From: Williamsoniiplasma lucivorax ATCC 49196
GTDB lineage: Bacteria; Bacillota_I; Bacilli_A; Mycoplasmatales; Mycoplasmataceae
Length of the DNA stretch: 64,000 nt
NCBI RefSeq assembly: GCF_000518285.1
Contig: NZ_JADH01000001.1
Location: 1-64,000, forward strand
Direction of reading: 5' to 3'
In this document: piece after piece, positions 45,318 through 57,966 of the stretch
How positions within the stretch are numbered: position 1 is the stretch's first letter
Layout of the letters: each line of letters begins with the position of its first letter
Made by a program: the position numbers and the translations under genes
Notes under the pieces: generated by a model
Told to the model about the DNA's origin: nothing
Databases searched by the model: none
Seen by the model: only the letters and a program-made list of their open reading frames with translations

Positions 45318-46866
45318 AATTTAACTCCTTTTCTAGCGTTTGTTTTCCAGTCATTAAAGCACCGATTTCAGCTTTGCTAGCACCTTTACCAGCTACTTCA
45401 CCAACTTTTTTACCATCGTTAATGACGACAATACGGTCAGCTAAAGCCATGATTTCATTAAGTTCATAAGAAATTAATAAAACACCTTTGCCTTTTGCTT
45501 TTTCTGCCAGAATTTGGGCATGAATATATTCAATCGCTCCAACATCTAATCCACGTGTTGGTTGGGCGACAATTAAAAGGTCATGTTGTTTACGTAATTC
45601 ACGCCCAACCACAACTTTTTGTTGGTTCCCCCCAGACAATCCACGTGCCATCGCAATTCCGTTTCTTGAACCACGCACATCAAAATCTTTAATGATTGCT
45701 TGGGCATAATGAGTAATTGCTTTTTTATTAATTAAACCTTTTTTAGAAAAAGGATAATGATCAATTTCTTGTGATACGATGTTATCTTGAACAGAGAAAT
45801 CTAAGAGCATCCCATATTTATGACGATCTTCAGGAATGTGTGACATTCCTAGCTCATAGCGTTTTTTAATCGTTTCAACTAATAAGTTAAGATTTTTAAA
45901 AATAACAGCTCCTGATTGGGTTTTGATTAAACCAGTCACAGCTTCCACTAATTCTTTTTGACCATTCCCTTCCACCCCGGCAATCGCCACAATTTCACCA
46001 GGATAAAGATCAAGATTAAATGTTTCTAAAGCATTAATTTTATGATTAGTTTCTTTACCAACACTCAAATTAATAATTTGTAAAATCGGTTGGTCACTGC
46101 ATCGTGGTGCATAATCATTTTTAACTTCAACAATTTTACGTCCGACCATTGCTTGGGCAATATCACTAACTGACATTGTTTTGACATCTAAATCAATAAT
46201 TTTTTTACCATGACGAATGACAGTTGCAGTATTGGCAACTTTTTTAATTTCATCAATTTTGTGGGAAATGAAAATAATTGTTTTACCTGCTTTTTGTAAA
46301 TTCAACATCACTTTTAACAATCCCTCAATTTGTTGTGGGGTTAAGACAGCAGTCGGTTCATCAAAAACAAGAATATCAGCTTGACGGTATAAGATTTTTA
46401 AAATTTCAACACGTTGTTGCATCCCGACAGAAATGTCTTGAATTTTGGCATTTAAATCAACATATAAATGATATTTATTCATAATCACAGTTAATTCAGC
46501 TTTGATTCTATTTTTATCTAAAAAGATGTTTCCGCGGGTGTGTTCTACACCAAGGGCAATATTTTCTCAAACGGTTGCCACATCAACTAATTTAAAATGT
46601 TGATGAACCATTCCAATTCCTAATTTATTCGCTTTGATTGGGTTAGAGATCACAACTTCTTGACCGTTAATTTTAATGACACCACTTGTTGGTTGATACA
46701 ACCCAAAAAGGATTGACATCAAAGTTGATTTTCCAGCACCATTCTCTCCAACTAAAGCATGGATTTCTCCTTTTTTAATTTGCAAGTCAATATTTTGATT
46801 GGCGATGATTGCCCCATTTAAAAAGCTTTTAGTAATTTTTTCAAATTCTACAGCATATTTACTCAT
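45310..46866 (-). CDS. Nucleoside ABC importer ATPase, two domains (operon 1)
   Basis: 518 aa, NupO/RbsA type with two ABC domains. Domain 1: GENGAGKST, ISVGMQQRVEI, VFDEPTAVLTP. Domain 2: GVEGNGQKELVE (degenerate P-loop), GLSGGNQQKVV and AQPTRGLDVGAI. ATG overlaps the binding-protein stop by one base (TAATG). Confidence 0.95.
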
Positions 46867-48593
46867 TATTTTTGTCCTCCTGCTCTATTCAAAGAAGCTA
46901 GCAATCTTGTGAAATAACTCTCATATCCATCAATTCCATCTCTAGTCATTGTTCAATGTGATGATGGAACATTATTTTCTTCCATAATCATCCTAATTGC
47001 TTCGCTAATTGCATGTGCCGAAATATATTGTTCTGGTGTGTCTCCAGCTTGTTGATAAACTTTAGGAAGCTGATCAAAAATCTTTTTCCCAATGCCTTTT
47101 CTAAAATCTAAAGCATTAATCGCTAAGTTTTTCCCAAGCATTCATTTATCATCACTAGCTCGTGATGAAGAAATGGTTCAATCTGGTTCTTGTTTAGCTA
47201 AAAAACCATCTTCAATTTCTGGACCATTAACATAACCGACAATTTCTTTTTTACTCTCATCTTTATAAATGTATTTTAAAGAACGACTTTTTTTGAATAA
47301 TGCAAACGCTGCTTGCGTTAACCCTTTAGTTGATGAAGTAATAAAGCGGTCTTCAGCTTTAGTATCTTTTCCCACAGTTAGCACTTGATCAGTATCAACT
47401 CCAATCACAAATGGACGATATGTCGCACCAGTAATCTCTTTAGCAATATCATTGGTTTGTGGTCCAGCAACCCCCATAATAATGTCAGTTTGATTTTTAA
47501 TTAAATTTGGTAAAAGCCCAGAACGATTAGCATCTCCGATGCTAAAACTATGAGTGTATCAAGTTGGATCAGCTTTATTAATCACTTTCACTTGACTAAG
47601 TTCATCACTACCAACATTTCCAAATTGGATTTTTTGTGGTGTAAAGTTTTTTACCACCCCAGTAGCATCTGTTAATTGGAAATTTTGCCCAGCAATAATC
47701 GTGTTAAATAATTGAACCGCCACCAAATAACCTCAAATGGTATTATCAACAGCCGTTTTTGCAGAAATTCCCCCAAATGCTCCCATCGAAATTCTGCCAT
47801 CTCCACTAGCATCACCATTTAATTGATTTCCAGGAACTCATTGGCCAGTTGTCATGTCAATTTTGGGCATATTTGCTCAAAGTGCAGCATCTCATGCGGC
47901 ATTGAACCCACTTAATTCTGAATCAAATTGAACAGAAATGGTGTTCTTATTTTTGGTTGGAATTTTACGGCCATCTTGATCTAATTCAAATTGTTGTTGA
48001 GCATTTTTTTTATAAGCATAATCAATCACACCATCTAAAAAGATGAGAGTTTTTCCTTCTTTTTCTGTTCACTTGATTAATTTGTTGACCGAACCAGCAT
48101 GAGCAAACCCAGCAATTAAAATTGCATCAGCTTTTTTGTATAATCCCATTTTGTAACTAGCATAGTAATCAGTCATCGCATGCCCAGCTGTTTCCACATA
48201 ATTACTTGATGCTTTTTTAGCCGGTTCCCAACTTTCACTTTTGCTTGGATCAACCATTGGCTGATCCAATCTAAATTCTCTCCCAGCTCAAGAAGATGCG
48301 TAATCAAAGCTTTGGGCTTTGTCTTTTTGATCTTCAGTAAAAGTCACTTTATCACCTTCTTGGCGATTATTATTTTGATATAAATTTTGGTGGATTTGTG
48401 CACCATATTGAATAATGCTATCTCATCCACTTTCATTAAATGATTTGTCCCGAATATTTCCACCATCAGTGATAAAAACAATCCTTTGCCCAACTAAACC
48501 TTCTGCAAATTTAGCAGGAATGCAACTGACAACAGTTGCTGTTGTTACCCCTAATGAAACAAATAAACTGAGACCAGTTATTAATTTTTTCAT
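46866..48593 (-). CDS. BMP-family nucleoside-binding lipoprotein (operon 1)
   Basis: 575 aa. Lipobox VVSC, Cys24. BMP fold marks: RIVFITDGGNIRDKSFNESG, ADAILIAGFAH, TDIIMGVAGPQTNDI, FVIGVDTDQ. It is longer than the usual ~350 residues through internal inserts. First gene of the operon; purine or pyrimidine nucleosides are the expected ligands. The leader has a TATAAT and a GCTTTTGAAAAGC palindrome. Confidence 0.93.
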
Positions 48594-48695
48594 TGTCCTT
48601 CCTTCGTTTTGAAAAATGGAAAATTTTATCCACATTTCCATTTTTCTAATAAATTTTTTTTCTCTTAATTCTTGTTTGTAATTAAGTCGAAATTC

Positions 48696-48726
48696 ATTAT
48701 ATATAGTAAGTAGGCTTTTGAAAAGC
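48696..48726 (-). promoter_or_regulatory. Operon 1 promoter: -10 plus palindrome GCTTTTGAAAAGC
   Basis: On the minus strand TATAAT (complement of 48696-48701) is preceded, 12 bp away, by the palindrome at 48714-48726. The same arrangement and spacing occur before operon 2. Confidence 0.6.
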
Positions 48727-48830
48727 AAAAAAACAAAAATTTCCATTATTCTAAAAAAGAATGGAAACAAATTTTTTAGTTTCAAAAACCAGATCAAAAA
48801 GTCATTAAAAACTCATTGAAAAAATACAAA

Positions 48831-48868
48831 AAAATGAAACAAATTGTCGAGGCAATTTGTTTCATTTT
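48831..48868. terminator. Terminator between the two nucleoside operons
   Basis: AAAATGAAACAAATTG / CAATTTGTTTCATTTT, a 16-bp perfect stem after operon 2. The rest of 48594-48830 is the operon 1 promoter and leader. Confidence 0.92.
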
Positions 48869-48897
48869 AGTTTACAAAGTTTAATTTCTTTGTCCAG

Positions 48898-49824
48898 TTA
48901 TCTTTTTGCCTTATCAAATGGCACACCAACAGCAGCTGGGGCTCGCGATGATTTGGAAAAAATTATCATTCCGATAATAGTAAAGGCAAATGGCAACACT
49001 TTAAATAAGATGGCTGCTTGTTTGACAGTATCATTATCTGTCATAGTTCCTAATTGTTGACCAAGAGCAAACAAGAAGGCAAAAACAATTGTTCCTGGGA
49101 GAATGAAGTGCATTTTTCATTGACCAAAGATCATGATCGCAACTCCTAAAAAACCATACCCTAGAATGTTCCCAGTAAAGTTACCATTTCCAACAGCTGT
49201 TAGCACAAATAGTCCTCCACCAAGTCCACCAATCACTCCAGCTGAAAAGACAGCAAGGTAACGGTATTTTTTGACACTAATTCCAGCAGCATCAATGGCG
49301 TTAGGATTTTCACCAACCATCGCATAACGCATTCCTGGTTTAGTGAATTTAAAGAAGATAAACACCCCAATTGCTAAAACAATCGCTAAGATTAGAGCAA
49401 CAGGAACAACTCCCCCTTTAACACTATCCATGTTAATTGGTACATATTTTGAAGCAATCACCATTGATTGTTCACCAAAGTAACCAGAAGTTGATAAGAA
49501 TAAACCAATTCCTAAAGCTAAGATGTTAATTGCCACCCCAGAAACAACTTGATTAGATCTTAGTGAAACAGACGGGAAGGCATGCAGGAGGGCAAATACT
49601 CCAGCTACAAGTCCAGCAATTGGTAATGCTCATAATTGTGATAAGTTATTATCTCCTTTTTCGTTTACAAATGTTCCGATTATCGAAACAACAAGTGCCC
49701 CAATAATCATGAAGCCTTCAACAGCCACATTCGTCACTCCAGCTTTTTCAGACATCAGCCCAGAGACTGAAGCAAAAGTTAAGATGATAAATAAGGCAAT
49801 AGTTCATGCGATAAGATTTGTCAT
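48898..49824 (-). CDS. Nucleoside ABC importer permease B (operon 2)
   Basis: 308 aa, same length and motifs as 41846-42772: SGLMSEKAGVTNVAVEGFM, GMRYAMVGENPNAIDAAGIS, SKSSRAPAAVGVPFDKAKR at the end. It begins one base after the permease A stop. Confidence 0.92.
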
Positions 49825-49825
49825 A

Positions 49826-52372
49826 TTATTGTGCCCCCTTTATTTCGTAGTATTTTGCTTCTTCAGCACTAATTAAGCCTTCTAATTTTTGATAAATCAT
49901 ATTTTCAGCAATAATTAGTGCTTCTAATTGTTCAATATTGTGTTTAGTTTTTGAAGTGTCTAATGCACAAATTTCAGTTTTGGTTTGTGCTTTTAAAGCA
50001 TCTAAATTAGTCATGACTTGTTGATATTTTGCTAGTTCTAATTGATTTGCTTTTTTGCTAGCAAAGATTTCATAACAAGCAATTCAATGGTATTGTAAAC
50101 GACGAATTTTTAAAGCTAATTTAATTCGATCAACCATTTTTTCTTCAGCATCATATGCTTCAATTGTTTCATTTGTTAAAATCTGATTCATTTTCACAAT
50201 TGCTTGATCAAATAATGTAAAGGCATCAATATAAATTTCGTTACTTTCACTGTTGAATTGGGCTAAATCATTTTGTAATTGCAAGAGCACTTTCTTGGCT
50301 TCGACAATTTTTTGGTCACTTAGCTTCATATCAATTTGGTTTTTGCGCTCAATTTCTTGTTGAGATAGACTTGATAATTTTTCTTGATATGTTTTTTCAA
50401 TTTGAATTTTTGCTTCTTGAGCTTTTCTATGAATTGTTTCTAATTGAATTTTGTCCATTTCTAGATGAGCAATTTGAGCTTGATGTTGCGTTTTTAACTC
50501 TTGTAGTTGAGTATTCACTTCTGATTGTAAAATGTTAATTTGCTTTCTTTCATCTTGCAGTTTTAAACGCAATTCAGCTCTCAGGGTTTTAATTGATGAA
50601 CGCTTTTCAGATGGGTTCAAATTATTATCATGTTTAATAATATTAATTTTCATACTTGCATCTGATTTTAAGTTTTGGATCAATTCTTTAAGCACTAATT
50701 TTTGTTTAGCAAATTCTGATTTTAGTGAAAGCATTTGATCACGATATGTAAAAGTTCCTTTTAAATATCCAACTTGTCCTTCTTCAAATTCTTTGTTTGC
50801 TTTTAAAGCTTTTTTGAAATCTTTTTTAGCTTGTTTTTTTTGAATATTTAATCAGTTAGCTTGTTCGTATTTTCTAACTTTAACATCAACTTTAAATGTT
50901 TGTAAAGCTAATTTGATTTGCTCAATATTTTTAATTACTTGTTTATTAGTATTTTTAATAGATTTATTTTTACGAGTAGTAATTCCATCAAAACCATAAA
51001 TAGTGTTTTTGTCTAAAATTGTTTTTTTCAGTTCTTTAATCGCTTGGTTAGTGTGATTAATTTCCATATCATATAAACTCTTGAAATCTAATCTGACAAT
51101 TTGTTTATCAAATTTAGTTGTTGATTCTTGAATTGCAGCTTTGTAATCTTTAGTGAAGAACAAGAATTTTTTTCGCAATAATGCTTTTGTTTTCTTTTTG
51201 TACAACAACCATAACAATTTCTTTTCATGTTTGGATTTCAAAATGTAGTAAGACATTTTCAATAGTTGAATTGGATTAAACATAATGAAGATCGCACTAA
51301 TGGCTGCAAAGTAAATAATAATTCCTGAAACCAATCCAGCAATTTGGGTTGGAATTCCATAAAGTGATGAGATTGGTGCCCCAGCATTTTGAATAATTCC
51401 TCATAATCAGCCAACACCAATCACTCCAATTGGGTTATTAAATGCAACTAAGGAAATCGCAATAATATCAAATCCATAAACTGGTAAGTTATCATTTCCA
51501 AAATAGATATTCGGGTTTAGTGTTGTCATCAAAACAAAACTAGCCACACCCACAAGTGCTCCAGAAATCACCATTGATAAAACAATTTTTTGTTTAACAT
51601 TAATTCCAGAATATTTTGCCACACTTGGTGAGCTACCAACAACTTTTAATTTAAATCCAAAAGTTGTTTTAGCAAATAAGATTCCAACAATAACCACACA
51701 ACCTAAAGCAATTAATAATGGTGCAATCACTTGATTACCACCAATTGCTAATAATCCTGAAGGAATATTCATTGAAGCTCCAGGTAAACTATTTGAACCA
51801 AATTGATTAGCAAATTGTGATGTAAAAATTCATTTGAAGAAGTATCAAACAAATCAATTCAAGAGAATTGTTGTCACAACTTCATGAATGTTAAAGAGTG
51901 CTTTTAAAATTCCAGCAATAAATGCCATTAATGCCCCAAACAAAACTGAGACTAAAAATAATAAGAAGACAACTCCACCATCAACTTGTGTTTGCTCTCT
52001 AGGGATAATACTAAATAAAACAACAGTTGACATTCCGGTTGCTGCAATAATTTGTCCCGGGGCCCCAATATTGAACACTCCAGATTTAAATCCCACAGCC
52101 ATGGCTAATCCACCAATAATGTAGAATGCCATTCAGTTAAATGATTCATTAAAGTATAGTTTGCTATATGCCACATCAAACATTCTAAAGAAATATTCGA
52201 AAGGGTTAACATTCAAAATAGAGATTAATAAACCTGAAATGATAAATCCAGCTAAAATAGCAAAAATAGATCCTTTTAAATATTTCATTTTGTGACTAGC
52301 TTCACTAGAAAACATGACTTCTTTTGTTTTACTAGTGATGAATCAACTATGTCTTTTAAATTTTCATTTCAT
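49826..52372 (-). CDS. Nucleoside ABC importer permease A with ~470-aa coiled-coil tail (operon 2)
   Basis: 848 aa. The membrane half (GFKSGVFNIGAPGQI, IHEVVTTILLNW, SVAKYSGINVKQK) is followed by a helical charged tail (TQLQELKTQHQAQIAHLEMD). The tail diverges more from operon 1 than the membrane half, but its length and heptad look are kept. The start, MKWKFKRHSWF, lies 17 bp inside the ATPase gene. Confidence 0.9.
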
Positions 52373-53915
52373 GAGTACTGTCTCCTTTCTGTCTTCCGGT
52401 CATTAAAATACCAATTTCTTCTTTTTTAGTGCCTTGAGCTGGTAATTCACCAATGAGTTTTCCTTCATTGATGACAACAATACGGTCAGCTAATGCTAAA
52501 ACTTCATTTAATTCATATGAAACTAATAAGATTGCTTTACCTTGAGCTTTTTCGTGAAGAATTTGCGAATGAATATATTCAATTGCACCAATATCTAACC
52601 CACGTGTTGGTTGAACAACAATTAAGAGATCATGTTGTTTGCGTAATTCACGTCCAACAACAACTTTTTGTTGATTCCCTCCAGATAGCCCTCTGGCAAG
52701 TGCAAGACCATGTCTTGAACCACGTATATCAAAATCTTTGATAATTCCTTGTGAATAACGATAAATTGCTTTTTTGTTAATTCAACCATATTTAGAAAAT
52801 GGATAATAATCAATTTCTTGGGAAATCATATTATCTTGGACTGTAAAATCTAATAACATTCCATATTTATGACGATCTTCTGGAATGTGTGACATTCCTA
52901 GTTTGTATCTTGTCCCAATATTTTGTTCTAATAGGTTTAAGTTTTTAAAAATAATCGCTCCTGAACTTGCTTTAGTTAATCCAGTAATTGCTTCAATTAA
53001 TTCTTTTTGACCATTACCTTCAACCCCAGCAATCGCCACGATTTCTCCGGCTTTGACATCTAAATTAAAAGTTTCTAAACCATTAATTTTATTATTAGTT
53101 TCTTTTTTCACAGTTAAGTTTAAGATTTGTAAAACTGGTTCATCACTCACTGGTTTTTTATAATCGTTTTTGACTTCGACTATTTTATGACCAACCATTG
53201 CTTCTCCAATTTCGCTCACACTAATTTTACTTACATCCAAATCAATGATTTTTTTACCATGACGAATCACGGTTGCTGTATTTGCTACTTTTTTAATTTC
53301 ATCAATTTTGTGAGAAATAAAAATAATTGTTTTACCTGCTTTTTGCAGATTGATCATAACTTTTAATAATCCCTCAATTTGTTCAGGGGTTAAAATCGCT
53401 GTTGGTTCATCAAAAACCAAAATATCCACATTACGATATAAAATTTTTAAAATTTCGACACGTTGTTGCATTCCGACAGAAATATTTTGAATTTTGGCAT
53501 CTAAATCAACATGTAAATTATATTCATTCATAATTTGAGTAATTTCTGTTTTGATTTTATTTTTATCTAATAAAATATTTGATTTGGTGTGTTCCACACC
53601 AAGAGCAATATTTTCTCAAACTGTTGACACTTCAACTAATTTGAAGTGTTGGTGCACCATTCCAATCCCTAGCTTATTTGCTTTAATCGGATTAGAAATA
53701 ATCACCTCTTTACCATTAATTTTAATCGTTCCACTTGTTGGTTGATATAACCCAAAAAGAATTGACATCAACGTTGATTTTCCAGCTCCGTTTTCACCAA
53801 CTAAAGCATGAATTTCACCTTTTTTCACATTCAAATCAATTTGATCATTAGCCACTAATGTTCCATTTAAAAATGTTTTGGTAATTTTTTGTAATTCAAC
53901 TGCATATTTGCTCAT
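52356..53915 (-). CDS. Nucleoside ABC importer ATPase, two domains (operon 2)
   Basis: 519 aa, paralogue of 45310-46866: GENGAGKST, VFDEPTAILTP, GVEGNGQKELIE, GLSGGNQQKVV, VQPTRGLDIGAI. Start overlaps the binding-protein stop by one base. Confidence 0.95.
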
Positions 53916-55633
53916 TATGAGTTACCTCCATTCGGAGTTATGGTTAATGATGCAATGAATTTTTGAAAATAATCCATATAACCACTAATTCCATTTTGCT
54001 CAATAGTTCAAGTTTCTGGTTTATCTGCTGACGCTTTCATAATCATTTCTGTAGCCGCTTTAATTGAAGCTGGTTGGAAATAATTTTCCGGTGCTTTTCC
54101 CGCTGCTGCATAAATACCTGGAAGTTTTGCAAACATAGTTGCACCAATTCCTTCACTATACTTAACAGCATTAATTGCCAGGTTTTTACCAGGTGCTCAT
54201 TTTTCTTTGGCATCTCTTGAAGAAGAAATAACTCAGTCTGGTTTTTGTTCTGCTAATTGTCCATCATCAATATCATTACCATTGACATAATATTCAATTT
54301 CTTTTTTCTTCTCATCTTTATAAATGTGTTTTAAAGATTTACTTTTTTTGAATTCTTCAACAGCCGCTGGCATTAAACCTTTAATTGAAGAAGTAATAAA
54401 ACGATCAGTACTATTAGTATCTTTTCCAACACTAGTAATTTGATCAGTATCAATTCCCACAATAAATGGACTATATTTTGCTCCCACAGGTGTCACAATA
54501 TCATTTGTTTGTGGTCCAGCCACACCCATAATAATATCTGTTTTGTTTTCAATCAAGTGAGGGAGAACAGTTTTATTAGCATCTCCTAATCCGAAACTAT
54601 TTGAGAATCATGTTTGATCTGAGTTTCCAGAAGCCTTAACTTTATCGACATTATCAGAACCAACATTTCCAAAATCAATTTTTTTCGGAGTAAATTCTTT
54701 TGCAACTCCCGCTGCATCTTTTAAAGTATATGTTTTTCCAGCCATTGTGTCATTAAATAAATTAATCGCTACTAAATAACCTCACATTGAGTTATCAACA
54801 GAGTTTTTGGCTGAAATTCCACCAAATGTCCCCATTGAAATCTTGTCATTTCCACTAGCATCTCCATTTAATCCACCTTTTGAATCTCATCTTCCAGTTG
54901 CCATGTCAATTTTTGGCATGTTCGCTCAAAGAGCAGTATCTCATGCTGCATTAAATCCACTTAATTCTGAATTGTATTGCACAGAAATTACATTCTTATT
55001 TTTTTGCGGAATTTTTTTCTTAGTTATTGGATCTATTTTATCAGTTCCATCAGCATTTTTAACATAATCATAATCCACAGATGAATCTAAAAGCACCAAT
55101 GTTTTTTCATCTTCTTCCATTCATTCAATTAGTTTACTAATTGAAGCAAGATGTCCAAATCCGGCTAATAAAATAGCATCCGCATTTTTATATAATCCCA
55201 TTTTATATCCTGCATAGAAATCATTTGTATTATGACCCGCAGTTTCCACATAGTTACTTGAATATTTTTTAGGTAGATCATATGTCTGACCTTTAACTTT
55301 ATCAACACCAGGATGTTCGGGATCGAATTGTCGTCCCATTAATGACGAAGCATAATCAAATTTTAATGCTTCTTCTTTAGTTTTCACATCAACTTTTTTT
55401 GTTCTTGCAGCATCTTCATAAATATTTTGATGAACTTGAGCACCATATTCAATGACACCTTCTCAGGCGCTTTCATTGAAAGAACGATCCCGAATGTTTC
55501 CACCATCAGTGACGATGACTACTCTTTGTCCAATTGGACCTTCAGCAAATTTGGCTGGAATACAAGCAACAACTGTTGCTGCTGTTAGTCCAACTGAAGA
55601 AAATGCGCTTAAAGATGTGAGTATTTTTTTCAT
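53915..55633 (-). CDS. BMP-family nucleoside-binding lipoprotein (operon 2)
   Basis: 572 aa. Lipobox VVAC, Cys24; RVVIVTDGGNIRDRSFNES, ADAILLAGFGH, TDIIMGVAGPQTNDI. It differs from the operon 1 protein mostly in surface loops, so ligand range may differ. Preceded by AAAGGA and a ~110-nt leader. Confidence 0.93.
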
Positions 55634-55744
55634 TTTTTATCCTTTCTTTATTCCTATAAATAATCGAAAAGTTTTCTACTTTTCCACATTTAAGGAAAAC
55701 TATTTTCTAGCTTTATGTCATTTTATTGATTTTAGCTTAATTTT

Positions 55745-55774
55745 ATTATACAAAGAAGATAAGCTTTTAAAAGC
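55745..55774 (-). promoter_or_regulatory. Operon 2 promoter: -10 plus palindrome GCTTTTAAAAGC
   Basis: TATAAT (complement of 55745-55750) preceded after 12 bp by a perfect 12-bp palindrome (55763-55774), as in operon 1. It may be an operator or include the -35. Confidence 0.6.
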
Positions 55775-55856
55775 AAATTTTTACATAATTTTCCGAAAAA
55801 TCAAACGTTTTTGGAAAAATTTTTCAAGAAACAAGAAAATATCCCTTTTTAATTCA

Positions 55857-55902
55857 AAAAATAAATTCCGCAGCACTTTTTTGTTCTGCGGAATTTATTT
55901 TG
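55857..55902. terminator. Bidirectional terminator
   Basis: AAATAAATTCCGCAG / CTGCGGAATTTATTT, a 15-bp stem. It overlaps the end of the gene at 55895-56638. Confidence 0.88.
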
Positions 55903-56638
55903 CTTTATTTCTTTGTTTTGCTTCTTTAGCATTCAGTTTTTGGTTGGTCTTGGTTTTTTTGTTTTGCATTTTTAAATAGTGTTGATCATGATAATTAATC
56001 AGTTTCTCATTTAAGATCGCTTGTTTTTCTTGAATACTTTTTGCTTGAATTTGTTTTTTCTCAAATGCTTGAATAATTTTCTGGGTTTTTCTTGGTCAAG
56101 TTGTTTTATCACCTAACTGGTTTTCTTGATAAGCCTCTAAAATAGCATTTTGTTTGTCTTCTTGTTTATACTCAAAATTTCTCGCAAAGGTGGAGATAAA
56201 AAGTCCAAGCACAATGCCTAACAAACCAAACATAATTGCCAGAATAAAACGAATTAACAATTTGATAATTGTTTTATCAAATTGTCAGGCATCTAATCAA
56301 GTTTGATTAACAATGATCGAACTTAATAAAAATGTTAAACCAACAACAAAAGTAAAACCATCTGCTTTTTGCCATTTAAAAATTCAAGTGATCAAAGTTA
56401 ATAGTAAAGCCAGTAAAATATATCCTAAACAAATAAGAACTAAATAACCAAGTTTTGGTTCAGGAATTCAATGATAGATATTTAAAGATAAATTTTTAAA
56501 ATCAGCTAATAAGAAAAACCAAATAAAGAGAAATGGCACAATTGCAAAAAGTAATTGAAAAAGTGCACTAATTCAAAAGTTAGTTCTTGATAAATTAAAT
56601 GACCGGATAGTATTTACTTTTTGCTTGCTCTCACTCAT
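55895..56638 (-). CDS. Four-span membrane protein, function unknown
   Basis: 247 aa with four membrane segments in the first 150 residues (WISALFQLLFAIVPFLFIWF, LGYLVLICLGYILLALLLT and two more), then a basic helical tail ending NAKEAKQRNKAK. No family recognised. The Trp are mostly TGA. Monocistronic, downstream of tRNA-Gly. Confidence 0.62.
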
Positions 56639-56719
56639 GTTTTCCTTTTTAATCATTATTTAATTTTATTATTTTTTTCATAAAAAAAATACCCTAATTG
56701 GTATTTGTTTGTTTTATAA

Positions 56720-56793
56720 TGGAGCAGGTGAAGGGAATCGAACCCTCACAGTCAGCTTGGAAGGCTGAAGTTCTACCATTAAACTACACCTGC
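56720..56793 (-). tRNA. tRNA-Gly (UCC)
   Basis: 74 nt with encoded CCA. GCAGGTG pairs with CACCTGC in the acceptor stem; the anticodon loop CTTCCAA gives anticodon UCC; GGTTCGATTCC is the T arm. In the same direction as rpsO, 49 nt downstream, so possibly processed from the same transcript. Confidence 0.96.
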
Positions 56794-56799
56794 ATGATT

Positions 56800-56832
56800 A
56801 CTCTATAAATAATAAATAATTATTTATAGAGT
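56800..56832 (-). terminator. Hairpin between rpsO and tRNA-Gly
   Basis: ACTCTATAAATAAT / ATTATTTATAGAGT, a 14-bp stem with a 5-nt loop, 10 nt after rpsO. It lacks a T tract, so it may be a processing or stability element. Confidence 0.5.
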
Positions 56833-56841
56833 GTCAAGTTA

Positions 56842-57108
56842 TTATTTTCTAATTCCTAGTTTTTCAATAATATCTTTGTAACGTTTAACATCGTTACGAG
56901 TTAAATATTCTAATAAGTGACGACGTTGAGCAACTTTTTTTAATAAAGTACGACGAGTTGGAACATCTTTAGTATGAATTTTTAAGTGTTCAGTCATATT
57001 TTTAATATCTTCAGTTAAGATTGCGATTTGTACTTCAGACAAACCAGTGTTTTTTTCAGTGCCACCGAATTCTTTAATTAATTCAGCTTTTCTTGCTTTT
57101 GAAACCAT
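56842..57108 (-). CDS. rpsO: 30S ribosomal protein S15
   Basis: 88 aa, full length. [22 protein letters not shown] and [18 protein letters not shown] are the S15 signature, binding 16S rRNA early in small-subunit assembly. AAGGGGA precedes ATG. A ~80-nt leader separates it from its promoter, and S15 often represses its own mRNA. Confidence 0.97.
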   Translation of the reverse strand: MVSKARKAELIKEFGGTEKNTGLSEVQIAILTEDIKNMTEHLKIHTKDVPTRRTLLKKVAQRRHLLEYLTRNDVKRYKDIIEKLGIRK

Positions 57109-57192
57109 ATTTTCCCCTTCTTGTGATTTAAAACGTTTATCTAAGTAATATTTGGGGTCAAATGAGAACTCAGGTAAACAATCATCCTATAT

Positions 57193-57201
57193 ATAATAAC
57201 A
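57193..57201 (-). promoter_or_regulatory. Extended -10 of the rpsO promoter
   Basis: On the minus strand TG-T-TATTAT (complement of 57193-57201) lies ~85 nt before rpsO. Confidence 0.45.
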
Positions 57202-57222
57202 TAGTTAATCACTAAATTATCA

Positions 57223-57966
57223 CTATTTTTGACAAATTATTTGCCATTTTTTAGTAATTAATTCTCGTGAATTTAAATTCTCGAGAATTAATTTTTGTTC
57301 TTCAATAATTAACTCTTTAATTTCATCTTGATCATTAATAATTTCATAAATGCCATTTGGTAAATTTAACTCTGGATATTTTATTTTCACTTGTTTATTT
57401 TTAATCACAAATTCAATTTCTAATCTGCGTTTTAAATCTTTATTTACTTTTTTAATCTCACCATCAAGCACTAATTGACGTAATTTACCAGAACTAATTT
57501 TGTTATGACGTTTAAAGACAATCACTTTTTCTTTAGAAAAATGTTCAATTAAAAGTTTAACATCTCCCATTGCTTTTGACCCAAAACGAAAATCTTCACC
57601 AACCACTAAAATGTCAGCTTGAATCACATTTTTCAATCAGTGAATAAAATCTAAAGAATGATAATTAGTTAAAGCTTGATTGACTTTTAATTCCAGGTAA
57701 GCACTTGGTTGATATTGGGCAATCAAAGCTTGTTTAGTGGCTGGGGAAATCAAATCTTGACTTGTTTTTTGTAAAAAAGCCGAAATCTTTTGGTCAAAAG
57801 TAATGAAAACAAATGGTTGATTTTTTTTAAGTGCCAGATTTTTTGCTTGGTTCAGAATTTGTTGATGATATTTATGGACACCATCAAAATAACCAATAAC
57901 AACCACACTGTTTTTAAAATCATCTCATTGTTGTAAATTTTGAATTGTATCTTGGATAATTTGCAT
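57223..57966 (-). CDS. ribF: FAD synthetase / riboflavin kinase, short form
   Basis: 247 aa against ~310 for the standard protein. The FMN adenylyltransferase domain is complete: VVIGYFDGVHKYHQ, VGEDFRFGSKAMGD, and SSGKLRQLVLDGEI. The riboflavin kinase part is reduced to ~80 residues and lacks the usual GRxLGFPT loop, which should follow residue ~165. So FAD synthesis is credible and kinase activity doubtful. Start overlaps the truB stop (TAATG). Confidence 0.88.
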
